Assembly (NCBI RefSeq): GCF_004127445.1
Contig: NZ_QEXM01000045.1
Coordinates: 186,001-250,000, forward strand
Source: Streptomyces alfalfae
Lineage (GTDB): Bacteria; Actinomycetota; Actinomycetes; Streptomycetales; Streptomycetaceae
Direction of reading: 5' to 3'
Length of the DNA: 64,000 nucleotides
The translations under genes were made by a program, and so were the position numbers. This document shows, piece after piece, positions 8,280-17,262 of the stretch (its first letter is position 1; every line of letters starts with the position of its first letter). The notes below the pieces were generated by a model. It was not told the origin of the DNA, made no database searches, and saw only the letters and a program-made list of their open reading frames with translations.

Positions 8280-9089
8280 TCAGTCGTGCCAGGCGCCGAG
8301 GTCCTCCAAGAGGCCCTGGAGCGCCTGGAAGAGGCCCGGCGGGGCCGCGACGGCCAGCTCGCCCGAGAGGCGCTCTCCGGGGCGGCCACCGGTCAGCGCG
8401 CCCGCTTCCCGGGCGATGAGGTCGCCCGCGGCGAAGTCCCAGGGGTTGAGCCCCCGCTCGTAGTACGCGTCGAGGCGGCCCGCCGCGACGTCGCACAGGT
8501 CGATCGCGGCCGAACCCCCGCGCCGGATGTCCCGCACCCGCGGGATGAGCTGCCGGGCCACTTCGGCCTGCTGGGCACGACGCTCGGCCACATACCCGAA
8601 GCCGGTGCCGACCAGGGCCTGCTCGAACGGCGGCGCGGGGCGCACGCGCGTGGGCTCGTCGTTGAGGAAGGCGCCCTCGCCGAGGACCGCGCGGCCGGTC
8701 TCCCCGCGCATCGGGGCGTGCACGACGCCGACGAGGGTCTCGCCGTCCTTGCGGGCGGCGACGGAGACCGACCAATCGGGGCGGCCGTACAGGTAGTTGA
8801 CCGTGCCGTCGATCGGGTCGATCACCCACTGCACGCCGCTGCTGCCCTCGGAGCTGGCGCCCTCCTCGCCGAGCACGCCGTCGTCGGGCCTGCGCTCGGC
8901 GAGGAAGTCGGTGATCAGCTTCTCGGACGCGAGGTCCATCTCGGTGACGACGTCGACGGCGCTGCTCTTGGTGGCGGCCACTCCGAGGTCGGCGGGGCGG
9001 CCGTCGCGCAGGAAGGCCCCGGCCCGGTGCGCGGCCTCCAGGGCGACGTCGAGCAGTTCGGCCTTGAGCGCCTTCAGCGGGTCCGTCAT
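8280..9089 (-). CDS. Inositol monophosphatase family protein
   Basis: 269 residues, ATG start at 9089 with GAGGAG upstream. Metal-binding motifs of the FIG/IMPase superfamily are intact: GEEG near residue 74, WVIDPIDGTVNY near 88 (Asp-Pro-Ile-Asp), and a late NPWDFAAGDLIAREAG near 217 (Asp). It should be a Mg2+-dependent phosphatase of inositol phosphate or a related small sugar phosphate; the exact substrate cannot be read from the sequence. It is 29 bp downstream of the ferrochelatase gene and may be cotranscribed with it. Confidence 0.9.
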   Translation of the reverse strand: MTDPLKALKAELLDVALEAAHRAGAFLRDGRPADLGVAATKSSAVDVVTEMDLASEKLITDFLAERRPDDGVLGEEGASSEGSSGVQWVIDPIDGTVNYLYGRPDWSVSVAARKDGETLVGVVHAPMRGETGRAVLGEGAFLNDEPTRVRPAPPFEQALVGTGFGYVAERRAQQAEVARQLIPRVRDIRRGGSAAIDLCDVAAGRLDAYYERGLNPWDFAAGDLIAREAGALTGGRPGERLSGELAVAAPPGLFQALQGLLEDLGAWHD

Positions 9090-9118
9090 GGTGCTCCTCG
9101 TGCTCTGCGGGCTCTGGT

Positions 9119-10246
9119 TCACGCGTACGGGCTGTCGGCGCCGGCCGCCGCGGGCTTGGGGGCACGGGCCGGGCAGCAGCCCACCGGGCACACGTCGTGG
9201 CTCGCGCCGAGGGCCCCGAGGGCGCAGGGCGCGACCGCCGTGCCGCTCTCGCGCGCGGCGCGCTCCATGACCAGCTCCCTGACCGCCGCGGCGAACCGCG
9301 GGTCGGCGCCGACCGTCGCCGAGCGGCGCACCGGGAGGCCGAGCTCCGCCGCCTTGGCCTCGGCCTCGGTGTCGAGGTCGTACAGGACCTCCATGTGGTC
9401 CGAGACGAAGCCGATGGGGGCCATGACGACGGCGGGGGCCCCGGCGCGGTGCCGCTCCTCCAGGTGGTCGCAGATGTCGGGCTCCAGCCACGGGATGTGC
9501 GGGGCGCCGCTGCGCGACTGGTAGACGAGCTGCCAGGGGTGGTCGACGCCGGTCTCCTCACGGACCGCGTCGGCGATCAGCCGGGCCACGTCCAGGTGCT
9601 CCTTGACGTACGCCCCGCCGTCCCCGTGCTGCTCGACCGGGCCGGAGGTGTCGGCCGCGGAGTCGGGGATGGAGTGCGTCGTGAAGGCCAGGTGCGCGCC
9701 GTCCCGTACGTCATCGGGCAGCTCGGCGAGGGACTTCAGGACGCCGTCGATCATGGGGCGCACGAAGCCGGGGTGGTTGAAGTAGTGCCGCAGCTTGTCG
9801 ACGCGCGGCGCCTCCAGTCCCTCGGCCTTTAGGGCGGCCAGGGACTCCGCGAGGTTCTCGCGGTACTGGCGACAGCCCGAGTACGAGGCGTACGCGCTGG
9901 TGGCCAGGACCAGGATGCGGCGGCGGCCGTCCCGGATCATCTCGCGCAGGGTGTCGGTGAGGTAGGGCGCCCAGTTGCGGTTGCCCCAGTAGACCGGCAG
10001 GTCGAGGCCGTGCTCCGCGAAGTCCTCGCGCAGGGCGTCGAGCAGGGCGCGGTTCTGTTCGTTGATCGGGCTGACCCCGCCGAACAGGAAGTAGTGCTGC
10101 CCCACCTCCTTGAGCCGCTCCTTGGGGATGCCGCGACCACGCGTCACGTTCTCCAGGAACGGGACCACGTCGTCGGGGCCTTCTGGACCGCCGAACGAGA
10201 GCAGCAGCAGGGCGTCGTAGGGAGTGGGGTCAAGCGCATCGGACAT
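9119..10246 (-). CDS. hemH: Ferrochelatase (coproporphyrin-type, actinobacterial)
   Basis: Inserts ferrous iron into a porphyrin. In actinobacteria the established pathway uses coproporphyrin III, so cpfC is the newer name. It has 375 residues from the ATG at 10246 (MSDALDPTPYDALLLLSFGG). Visible signatures are LLLSFGGPEGP at the start, GNRNWAPYL near 98, the active-site His in FTTHSIPD near 200, and the late EVLYDLD near 280. The C-terminal tail carries cysteines in the pattern C-(x12)-C-(x3)-CC, consistent with the [2Fe-2S] cluster known in actinobacterial ferrochelatases. Confidence 0.93.
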   Translation of the reverse strand: MSDALDPTPYDALLLLSFGGPEGPDDVVPFLENVTRGRGIPKERLKEVGQHYFLFGGVSPINEQNRALLDALREDFAEHGLDLPVYWGNRNWAPYLTDTLREMIRDGRRRILVLATSAYASYSGCRQYRENLAESLAALKAEGLEAPRVDKLRHYFNHPGFVRPMIDGVLKSLAELPDDVRDGAHLAFTTHSIPDSAADTSGPVEQHGDGGAYVKEHLDVARLIADAVREETGVDHPWQLVYQSRSGAPHIPWLEPDICDHLEERHRAGAPAVVMAPIGFVSDHMEVLYDLDTEAEAKAAELGLPVRRSATVGADPRFAAAVRELVMERAARESGTAVAPCALGALGASHDVCPVGCCPARAPKPAAAGADSPYA

Positions 10247-10333
10247 ACCGCCGATCCTGCCACCCGCCACTGACAGCCGAGGAAAGGGGCTCGCCGACCG
10301 GCCGGAACCCGAGCCGCGCGCCCGGGATTTCCA

Positions 10334-10490
10334 GGTGCGGCGCCGCCACGACCGCCCGGGGCTGCGGTGCGACGCCGCCACGCGAGGGGATTCCGGTGCG
10401 ACGCCGCCACGCGCCCGGGGCCGCGGTGCGGCTCCGACCACGGGCGGCCTCGCCGGCCGCCCGGGAATTCCGGTGCGGCCCCCGCCCGGG
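10334..10490. repeat. Degenerate tandem repeat GGTGCGRCGCCGCCACG
   Basis: Between hemH and the MFS gene, the 17-mer GGTGCG(A/G)CGCCGCCACG occurs at 10334, 10366 and 10395 with only one base varying. A more diverged copy lies at 10425 and a partial one at 10472. Copies are about 30 bp apart and separated by short GC-rich spacers containing CGCCCGGGG. The spacers are too short and too similar for a CRISPR. No reading frame spans it convincingly. Confidence 0.75.
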
Positions 10491-10576
10491 GAGCCGTAAG
10501 CTGTATGGGCCACCTTTACGCCTTACCGGAGCCCCTCCCCCGCGGGGAGCCGCTCCGGCGCCTCAGCGGAGTCCAC

Positions 10577-11821
10577 GTGCCCAGCCCCTACCGCGCCATC
10601 TTCGCCGCCCCCGGCACGAAGGCCTTCTCCACCGCCGGGTTCCTCGGCCGCATGCCGCTGTCGATGATGGGCATCGGCATCGTGACCATGGTGTCGCAGC
10701 TGACCGGGCGGTACGGCCTCGCGGGCGCGCTCTCGGCGACCGTCGCGCTGTCCGCCGCCGCGATCGGCCCGCAGATCTCGCGCCTGGTGGACCGGCACGG
10801 CCAGCGCCGGGTGCTCCGCCCCGCGACGCTGGTCTCCCTGGCGGCGGTCAGCGGGCTGCTGCTCTGCGCCACGTTCGAGGCCCCCGACTGGACGCTGTTC
10901 CTCTTCGCCGCGCTGGTCGGCTGCGTGCCGAGCGTCGGCTCGATGATCAGGGCGCGCTGGGCCGTGCTCTACCGCGACACCCCGCAGCTGCACACCGCGT
11001 ACTCCTTCGAGTCGGTGGTGGACGAGGTCTGCTTCATCTTCGGGCCGATCATCTCGATCGGTCTCTCCACGGTGTGGTTCCCCGAGGCGGGTCCGCTGCT
11101 CGCCGGGGCCTTCCTCGCCGTGGGCGTCTTCTGGCTGACGGCCCAGCGGGAGACCGAGCCCGTCCCGCACCCGCGCGAACACCACACCAGCGGCTCGGCG
11201 CTGCGCTCCGGCGGGCTCCAGGTGCTCGTGGCCACGTTCGTCGCGACCGGCGCGATCTTCGGGGCGATCGACGTGGTCACCGTGGCCTTCGCGGAGGACG
11301 AGGGGCACAAGTCCATGGCGAGCCTGGTGCTCGCCGTCTACGCGCTCGGCTCCTGCCTCGCCGGCGCCGTCTACGGCCTGCTGCACTTCAAGGGCGCCCC
11401 GGCCCCCAGGTGGCTGCTGGGCGTCTGCGCGATGGCCGTGAGTATGATCCCGCTTCAACTGGTCGGGAACCTGCTGTTCCTGGCCGTGGCGCTGTTCGTG
11501 GCGGGCCTCTCCATCGCGCCGACGATGATCACGACGATGGCCCTCGTCGAGCAGCACGTACCACGCGCGAAACTGACCGAGGGCATGACCTGGGTGAGCA
11601 CCGGACTCGCGGTCGGCGTCGCGCTCGGCTCCTCCGCGGCCGGCTGGGTGATCGACGCCGCGGGCCCGGACGCCGGGTACGCGGTCCCGGGCGTCTCCGG
11701 AGCCGCCGCGGTCGTCGTCGGGTTCTTGGGGTATCGCCGGCTGAAGCGGCCGGTTCCGCAACGGAGGGGGACCCATGAGCACGGGCACGGGCAGCGCGAA
11801 GAGCACAGCGACGTGGCGTAA
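10577..11821 (+). CDS. MFS transporter
   Basis: 414 residues if begun at the GTG at 10577 (VPSPYRAIFAAPGTK, preceded by GGAG). An in-frame ATG at 10505 would add 24 residues with no clear ribosome site. About twelve hydrophobic segments are arranged as 6+6, with the MFS loop 2-3 motif RLVDRHGQRRVLRP near residue 75. No substrate signature is visible; families of this type are usually drug- or metabolite-export proteins. The 3' end overlaps the start of the flavoenzyme gene by 47 bp, implying coupled expression. Confidence 0.85.
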   Translation: MPSPYRAIFAAPGTKAFSTAGFLGRMPLSMMGIGIVTMVSQLTGRYGLAGALSATVALSAAAIGPQISRLVDRHGQRRVLRPATLVSLAAVSGLLLCATFEAPDWTLFLFAALVGCVPSVGSMIRARWAVLYRDTPQLHTAYSFESVVDEVCFIFGPIISIGLSTVWFPEAGPLLAGAFLAVGVFWLTAQRETEPVPHPREHHTSGSALRSGGLQVLVATFVATGAIFGAIDVVTVAFAEDEGHKSMASLVLAVYALGSCLAGAVYGLLHFKGAPAPRWLLGVCAMAVSMIPLQLVGNLLFLAVALFVAGLSIAPTMITTMALVEQHVPRAKLTEGMTWVSTGLAVGVALGSSAAGWVIDAAGPDAGYAVPGVSGAAAVVVGFLGYRRLKRPVPQRRGTHEHGHGQREEHSDVA

Positions 11822-13100
11822 CTGGGCGGGCACCGTCACCTCGCGGCCGGCCAGGGAGGCCACGCCCGCCTCGGTGGACGAGCTGGCCGACGCGCTGCGC
11901 AGGGCCAAGGAGGACGGTCTCCGGGCGAAGCCCGTGGGCTCGGGGCACTCCTTCACCGCGGTCGCCGCGACCGACGGCCTCCTCATACGCCCGGACCTGC
12001 TCACCGGCATCCGCCGGATCGACCGGGAGGGCGGCACGGTCACCGTGGAGGCGGGCACCCCGCTGAAGCGGCTGAACACGGCCCTCGCGCGCGAGGGCCT
12101 GTCCCTGACCAACATGGGCGACATCATGGAGCAGACGGTCTCCGGGGCCGTGAGCACCGGCACGCACGGCACGGGCCGGGACTCGGCGTCCATCGCCGCC
12201 CAGATCACCGCCCTCGAACTGGTGACCGCCGACGGCACGGTCCTCACCTGCTCCGCGGAGGAGAACCCCGACGTCTTCGCCGCCGCCCGCGTCGGGCTCG
12301 GCGCCCTCGGCGTCATCACCGCGATCACCTTCGCCGTGGAGCCCGTCTTCTACCTCACCGCCCGTGAGGAACCGATGACCTTCGACCGGGTCACCGCCGA
12401 CTTCGACGCGCTCTTCACGGAGAACGAGCACTTCGAGTTCTACTGGTTCCCGCACACCGGCAACTGCAACACCAAGCGCAACAACCGTGGCCCCGGCCCC
12501 GCCGCCCCGCCCGGCCGGATCAGCGCCTTCGTGGAGGACGAACTCCTCTCCAACGGCCTCTTCCAGGTGGTCAACACCATCGGCCGGGCCGTGCCCGCGA
12601 CCATCCCCGGCATCGCCAAGGTCTCCAGCAAGGCGCTCTCCGCGCGGACGTACACGGACATCCCGTACAAGGTGTTCACGAGTCCGCGCCGGGTGCGCTT
12701 CACGGAGATGGAGTACGCCGTGCCGCGCGAGGCCCTGGTGGAGACCCTGCGCGAGCTGAAGGCCATGGTGGACCGCTCACGGCTGCGGATCAGCTTCCCC
12801 GTGGAGGTCCGCACGGCGCCCGCGGACGACATCGCGCTCTCCACGGCCGCGGGCCGGGAGAGCGCGTACATCGCCGTCCACATGTACAAGGGCACGCCGT
12901 ACCAGGCCTACTTCACGGCCGCCGAGTGGATCCTCACCGCCCACGAGGGGCGGCCGCACTGGGGCAAGCTGCACACCCGCGACGCGGCGTACCTCGCCGG
13001 GGTGTACCCCCGCTTCGGCGAGTTCACGGCCCTGCGCGACCGCCTCGACCCCGACCGCATGTTCGGCAACGACTACCTGCGGCGGGTCCTCGGCGACTGA
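11775..13100 (+). CDS. FAD-linked oxidase, D-arabinono-1,4-lactone/L-gulonolactone oxidase type
   Basis: 441 residues, ATG at 11775 with an AGGGGGA ribosome site. An N-terminal FAD-binding PCMH domain (about residues 10-180) has VGSGHSFT near 55, where the His is placed to hold FAD covalently in this family, then GTHGTG near 130. The C-terminal ALO domain (about 185-440) ends with HWGKLH near 396 and the family terminus DPDRMFGNDYLRRVLG. The expected reaction is oxidation of an aldonolactone or polyol with O2; the natural substrate is not inferable. It overlaps the MFS gene by 47 bp and converges on the next gene with 5 bp between. Confidence 0.9.
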   Translation: MSTGTGSAKSTATWRNWAGTVTSRPAREATPASVDELADALRRAKEDGLRAKPVGSGHSFTAVAATDGLLIRPDLLTGIRRIDREGGTVTVEAGTPLKRLNTALAREGLSLTNMGDIMEQTVSGAVSTGTHGTGRDSASIAAQITALELVTADGTVLTCSAEENPDVFAAARVGLGALGVITAITFAVEPVFYLTAREEPMTFDRVTADFDALFTENEHFEFYWFPHTGNCNTKRNNRGPGPAAPPGRISAFVEDELLSNGLFQVVNTIGRAVPATIPGIAKVSSKALSARTYTDIPYKVFTSPRRVRFTEMEYAVPREALVETLRELKAMVDRSRLRISFPVEVRTAPADDIALSTAAGRESAYIAVHMYKGTPYQAYFTAAEWILTAHEGRPHWGKLHTRDAAYLAGVYPRFGEFTALRDRLDPDRMFGNDYLRRVLGD

Positions 13101-13105
13101 CCCGT

Positions 13106-14452
13106 CTACGGGCTCGGCGTCGCGCCCTCCCGCGCGTCGCCGCCGGCGCCCGTGCCGGTGCCGGTGGACGGGGTGGGCGTCGGGGCCGTGCTCGGCGTCG
13201 GGTCCGTACCGGAGTCGCCGCTGCCCGAGCCCGTGTCCTCGTCCTCACCGGAGTCGCTGGAGTCGCCGGTGTCGCCGGAGCCCTTGCCCGGGTCCTTGGA
13301 GGCGGAGCCCGAGTCGGCGCCGTCGCCCGTGGCGGGCGTCTGGCCGCCGCCTTCCTCCGGGTCCCGCGTCGCGCCGTCCTCCTGCGGGGAGCTCTCGCCC
13401 GTCCCCGGGGTGCCGCCGTCCGAGGGCTGCCCCGTCGGCTCGTCGGCGGGCGCGGACGGCTCCTTCGGAGAGGTGTGGTTGTTCCGCGTGAGGTTGCTGA
13501 TGGTGGTGCCGTCGCCGCCGCTGAAGTCCTTGCCCGAGACCAGCTCGTACGTGGTGATGCCGGCCATGGAGACGCCGAACACCACGGCCGCCGCGATCAG
13601 CGGCCGCTTCCAGCTGCGGACCCGCGCGCGGTGCGTCGTCCCCTCGGTGAACTCGTCGGGCGGCAGCGGCGGCATGGCGGCCGTCCCGGGAGCCGCCGTC
13701 CCCGGGGCCCCCGGCTGCGCGCCGGCGCGCAGCACGCGCGTGGCGTCGTCCGCCGGCAACGCGCGCGTGGCGTCGACGGAGGCGAGGAGCCGGGTCCGCT
13801 CGGCGTCGGCGTCCGCCGCGGCGATCGAGGGCAGGACCGTCGTGGGGTCCGCGTCACCGGGGAGCGGCAGGACCGTCGTGGGGTCCGCGTCGCCGGGCAC
13901 GGGCAGGGCCGTCGTCGCGCCGGCCCCGGGGACGGGCAGCGCCGTGGTCTCGTCGGCGCCGGTGCCGGCGTCTGTGCCGGCTTCGGTGTCCCGGGGCCTG
14001 CCCCACGTCGTGGTCACGGGCCCGGTGGCGGCGGGGCGCGCGGCTGTCTGGAACGTCACAGGAGTAGCGGACGTCACATCCGCACCGGCTGTCGCGGACG
14101 TACCGGAGATCTTGGACGTCTCCGGTGGCTTGAAAGTGTCGGGCACCGACGAGGTCCGGGCCACGGGAACCTGCTGCGCCCTGGGCTTGGCCTGGACGGC
14201 CACGACCCGTATCTGTTCACCCGTCCGCTTGAAGAAGTGCTGGAAAATGGTGCCGCCACAGGTCGCCACGCCGCTCACGACGCCGGCGCCGAGGATCGTC
14301 CCGTAGACACCGAGGTTCGAGGCGAGCTTCGCCGCCACGACCGCGGCTATGGCACTGCCCGCCACCTGCGGCACGCTGAGATCGAGGCGCCGCTTGCCCT
14401 CCGGCTCCTCCTGGTCCTTCGACTCCTTGCCGGAATCCGGCTTTTCTCGCAT
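13106..14452 (-). CDS. Membrane protein with long disordered Ser/Gly/Asp-rich tail, function unknown
   Basis: 448 residues from the ATG at 14452 (MREKPDSGKESKDQ); a longer frame from a GTG at 14560 has no ribosome site. After a charged leader come a hydrophobic pair of segments (about residues 30-65, VAGSAIAAVVAAKLAS and YGTILGAGVVSGVATCGG) and a long Pro/Thr/Ala-rich region containing three near-copies of TTALPVPG / TTVLPLPGDADP. One further transmembrane segment follows (about 265-285), then an extracytoplasmic tail of about 160 residues dominated by S, G, D, P and T. Homologues sit beside sepH in other streptomycetes as far as I recall. No enzymatic motif is seen. Confidence 0.75.
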   Translation of the reverse strand: MREKPDSGKESKDQEEPEGKRRLDLSVPQVAGSAIAAVVAAKLASNLGVYGTILGAGVVSGVATCGGTIFQHFFKRTGEQIRVVAVQAKPRAQQVPVARTSSVPDTFKPPETSKISGTSATAGADVTSATPVTFQTAARPAATGPVTTTWGRPRDTEAGTDAGTGADETTALPVPGAGATTALPVPGDADPTTVLPLPGDADPTTVLPSIAAADADAERTRLLASVDATRALPADDATRVLRAGAQPGAPGTAAPGTAAMPPLPPDEFTEGTTHRARVRSWKRPLIAAAVVFGVSMAGITTYELVSGKDFSGGDGTTISNLTRNNHTSPKEPSAPADEPTGQPSDGGTPGTGESSPQEDGATRDPEEGGGQTPATGDGADSGSASKDPGKGSGDTGDSSDSGEDEDTGSGSGDSGTDPTPSTAPTPTPSTGTGTGAGGDAREGATPSP

Positions 14453-14924
14453 CTCCGCCCCTTGCCTGCCTTCCTCGCTTTTCTCGACCGACTGCACGAG
14501 AAAGGGACGTATGGGCGAAGTGATTAGTTCCGTTTCGGGCGATTCCGTGAAGTGCGCCACGCATGTGTACGAACGCGGGAACGGGGAAGGCGTTCAACTC
14601 CCTTCCCCTGCGAGAAGTTCGGCGGCGCGGCGGTCCACCCGCGTGGCCCGAATGGAGTACTGTTGCGAGCCCTGGGTCCGGTCTCCCGCCAGGGTGCCCG
14701 GGGCCTCCAAGGACCGCCGGGTGGGGGACTCGCTGCACAGGGTGACGAACGTCGTCACTTAGCGTTGCGAAAGGGTAACCGTGACATAACGGCGCTCCAG
14801 GGCCCATGCCCGACACGCCGGGCAACTCGGCAAGGTTGTGGCAGGCTGCACCCGGGCAGGCCACACTCGACTAGCGGAAGCAGCGACGCACGTGACGTCG
14901 GCAGGCACCACCCGGGAGGTTCCC
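14453..14924. promoter_or_regulatory. Divergent regulatory region upstream of sepH
   Basis: 472 bp without a supported gene. It separates the membrane-protein gene from sepH and must hold both promoters. An imperfect inverted arrangement GTCAC...GTGAC (about 14754-14785) surrounds TTGCGA, and an ATAACGG element lies around 14786-14792. The sepH ribosome site GGGAGG is at 14914-14919. I could not define the transcription start. Confidence 0.4.
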
Positions 14925-16025
14925 ATGCCCGAACTGCGTGTCGTGGCCGTCAGCAACGACGGCACACGGCTGGTGCTGAAAGCTGCGGACAGCACGGAGT
15001 ACACGCTTCCGATCGACGAACGGTTGCGCGCGGCCGTCCGCGGTGACCGGCCCCGACTCGGTCAGATCGAGATCGAGGTGGAGAGCCACCTCCGCCCCCG
15101 CGACATCCAGGCGCGTATACGTGCCGGCGCCAGCGCGGAGGAAGTGGCCCAGTTCGCCGGCATCCCCGTCGACCGCGTCCGCCGCTTCGAGGGCCCCGTC
15201 CTCGCGGAGCGCGCCTTCATGGCCGAGCGAGCCCGGAAGACGCCCGTCCGCCGCCCCGGCGAGAACACCGGACCCCAGCTCGGCGAGGCCGTCCAGGAGC
15301 GGCTGCTGCTGCGCGGCGCCGACAAGGACACCGTCCAGTGGGACTCCTGGCGCCGCGACGACGGCACCTGGGAGGTCCTGCTCGTCTACCGCGTCGCGAC
15401 CGAACCGCACTCCGCGAGCTGGACGTACGACCCGCCCCGGCGGCTCGTCCAGGCCGTGGACGACGAGGCGCGCTCGCTGATCGGCGAGACCGACGACATC
15501 GCGGCGCCCGAGCCCAGCTTCCCGTTCGTGCCGCGTATCGCCCGGCTGCCCAGGGACCGTCCCCTCGACAGGCCGCTCGACCGTGCCCTCGACCGGCAGA
15601 TCGACCGCCCGGGCATGCCTCCGGCCCCCGTCGAGCCGCCGGAGGAGGGCCTCGGCGCGGGCTCGGCGGTGGCCGAGCAGGAGCGCGACTCGCTGACCAG
15701 CCTCCTGGAGGCGGTGCCGAGCTTCCGCGGTGACATGGTCGTGCCCGAGCGCCCCTCGGTCGCCTCCGCGGCGGAGCTGCCGCCCGTACCCGTGCAGGAC
15801 GAGCCCGAGCAGGAGGCCGACGCCGAGGAGCCCCCCGCGGCGGCCGGCGCCGGGGCGGCCTACGCGGACGTGCTGATGCCGCGCGCGGTGGCCAGCCACC
15901 GTGACCGTCTCGTCGGCTCCACGGACCGTCAGGCCGAGGCCGACGGCGTGCGTCCCGGTCGCCGCGCGGCGGTGCCGAGCTGGGACGAGATCGTCTTCGG
16001 CACGCGCCGCAAGAAGCAGGAGTAG
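14925..16025 (+). CDS. sepH: Septation protein SepH
   Basis: 366 residues, ATG at 14925 with GGGAGGTTCCC before it. The N-terminal DUF3071 region (about 1-170) begins MPELRVVAVSNDGTRLVL and contains a helix-turn-helix-like segment (RAGASAEEVAQFAGIPVDRVRRFEG in the protein, about residues 66-90). SepH in Streptomyces stimulates FtsZ assembly and is needed for normal sporulation and vegetative septation; the conserved N-terminus and C-terminus carry the activity. The middle and end are acidic and Pro-rich, with a short repeated RPLDRPLDRALDRQIDRP stretch near residue 210. The conserved C-terminus PSWDEIVFGTRRKKQE is present. Confidence 0.93.
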   Translation: MPELRVVAVSNDGTRLVLKAADSTEYTLPIDERLRAAVRGDRPRLGQIEIEVESHLRPRDIQARIRAGASAEEVAQFAGIPVDRVRRFEGPVLAERAFMAERARKTPVRRPGENTGPQLGEAVQERLLLRGADKDTVQWDSWRRDDGTWEVLLVYRVATEPHSASWTYDPPRRLVQAVDDEARSLIGETDDIAAPEPSFPFVPRIARLPRDRPLDRPLDRALDRQIDRPGMPPAPVEPPEEGLGAGSAVAEQERDSLTSLLEAVPSFRGDMVVPERPSVASAAELPPVPVQDEPEQEADAEEPPAAAGAGAAYADVLMPRAVASHRDRLVGSTDRQAEADGVRPGRRAAVPSWDEIVFGTRRKKQE

Positions 16026-16039
16026 CAGGTCGTACGCCG

Positions 16040-16070
16040 GCTGCCCCGCACCGTGAGGGCGCGGGGCAGC
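16040..16070. terminator. Bidirectional hairpin between convergent sepH and sulfurtransferase
   Basis: A 10-bp perfect stem GCTGCCCCGC / GCGGGGCAGC with an 11-nt loop lies 15 bp after the sepH stop and 20 bp from the end of the sulfurtransferase gene. There is no T-run, as is common for Streptomyces terminators. Confidence 0.7.
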
Positions 16071-16089
16071 GGCGCGTGCGCCCGAACCG

Positions 16090-16917
16090 CTACCGCGGGT
16101 CCGCGCCCGTGGCGACGGGACGCGACCCGTCCGCGGACCACTCCGACCACGAGCCGACGTACAGGGCCGCCGGGATGCCGGCCACCGCGAGGGCCAGCAC
16201 CTCGTGGGCGCCGGAGACGCCGGAGCCGCAGTAGACGCCGACCTCCGTGCCGCCGTCCGCGCCGAGCGACCTGAAGCGGTCGGCCAGCTCGGCGGCCGGC
16301 TTGAAGCGGCCGTCCGCCTCGACGTTCTCCGTGGTCGGCGCCGAGACCGCGCCCGGGATGTGGCCCGCCACCTTGTCGATCGGCTCGACCTCGCCGCGGT
16401 AGCGCTCGGCCGCGCGGGCGTCGAGGAGCAGCCCCGAACGGGCGAGGGCCGCCGCGGAATCCGCGTCCAGGTGGTCCGTGCTGTTCGGGGCGGGTTCGAA
16501 GGAGCCCTCGGCCGGCGCCTTGCCCGCGCCCTGCTCCAGGGGCCCTGTCCACAGGGCGATGCCGCCGTCCAGGACGCGGACCGAGGTGTGTCCCGTCCAG
16601 CGCAGCATCCACCACAGACGTGCCGCCGCCCAGTTCTGGCCACCGTCGTACACCACCACGTCCCGGTCGGCGGAGACCCCCGCCGCCCTCATCACCGCGC
16701 CGAAACGGTCCACGTCCGGCAGCGGGTGCCTGCCGCCCGGACCGGGAGGTCCCGCCAGGTCGGCGTCCAGGTCGACGAAGACGGCCGAGGGGATGTGCCC
16801 CTCCTCGTACGCGGAGCGCATCGAGCCCTGGTGCTGCCAGCGGACGTCGAGGAGGACCGGCGGATTCTCGCCTTCCAGGTCGCTCGCGAGTTCGGTTGCG
16901 GAGATGATGACGTTCAT
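16090..16917 (-). CDS. Rhodanese-type sulfurtransferase (thiosulfate/3-mercaptopyruvate)
   Basis: 275 residues. The ATG at 16917 has AAGGA placed correctly; an in-frame ATG 18 nt upstream is also possible. Two rhodanese domains: an inactive N-terminal one (about 1-135, with the family's GHIPSAVFVDLDADL) and a C-terminal one (about 145-275) whose active-site loop is CGSGVSG near residue 232. Cys is the sulfur acceptor, and the CG(S/T)GV(T/S) loop points to the SseA/thiosulfate group. It transfers sulfane sulfur to a thiophilic acceptor in the cytoplasm. It stands alone, convergent with sepH. Confidence 0.92.
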   Translation of the reverse strand: MNVIISATELASDLEGENPPVLLDVRWQHQGSMRSAYEEGHIPSAVFVDLDADLAGPPGPGGRHPLPDVDRFGAVMRAAGVSADRDVVVYDGGQNWAAARLWWMLRWTGHTSVRVLDGGIALWTGPLEQGAGKAPAEGSFEPAPNSTDHLDADSAAALARSGLLLDARAAERYRGEVEPIDKVAGHIPGAVSAPTTENVEADGRFKPAAELADRFRSLGADGGTEVGVYCGSGVSGAHEVLALAVAGIPAALYVGSWSEWSADGSRPVATGADPR

Positions 16918-17262
16918 GGGCCCATCCTTGCGCATGGGGTGGCCGCGCGGCCAAGGTCCGGCTAGCCTGCTCGGCCGGGCCCGGCCCGGACACGGGGCGT
17001 ACGGAACCTGGTACTCCCCGTACCGGAGGCGGACACTGACCCGACATGCCGCGGCAGCGGATCGACGGCCGCGGAACGGCATCCTTCGGCGGGAGGCCGG
17101 GAGCGGCGGGCCGGGGCGGGAACCCGTCGGCGCGGCGCGGCCGGAGCGCGAAGCGCTACAGGTGGTGCGAGCATCTGCACGGTGCGCGGGCGTGTGTGAA
17201 GGGCCCGCGCGCTCGGAAGCGAAGACGAAGCGGCCATGACGAAGGCCGAGGAGAAGGTGACG
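16918..17262. other. Divergent spacer, sulfurtransferase / VOC protein
   Basis: 345 bp with no supported gene. It contains the small inverted repeat GGTAC-TCCCC-GTACC (17010-17024) beside a CGTACGG element (16998-17004), and the ribosome site GAGGAGAAGG at about 17248-17257 that decides the VOC start. No clear promoter was identified. Confidence 0.4.

Noticed and set aside
10334..10490. Possible CRISPR-like array
   Set aside because: Units vary, the period is only about 30 bp, spacers are 12-30 bp and resemble one another, and no cas gene is near.
13106..14452. Serine/threonine kinase extracellular domain or anti-sigma factor for the Ser/Gly-rich membrane protein
   Set aside because: No kinase, PASTA or zinc-anti-sigma motif is visible; left as unknown.
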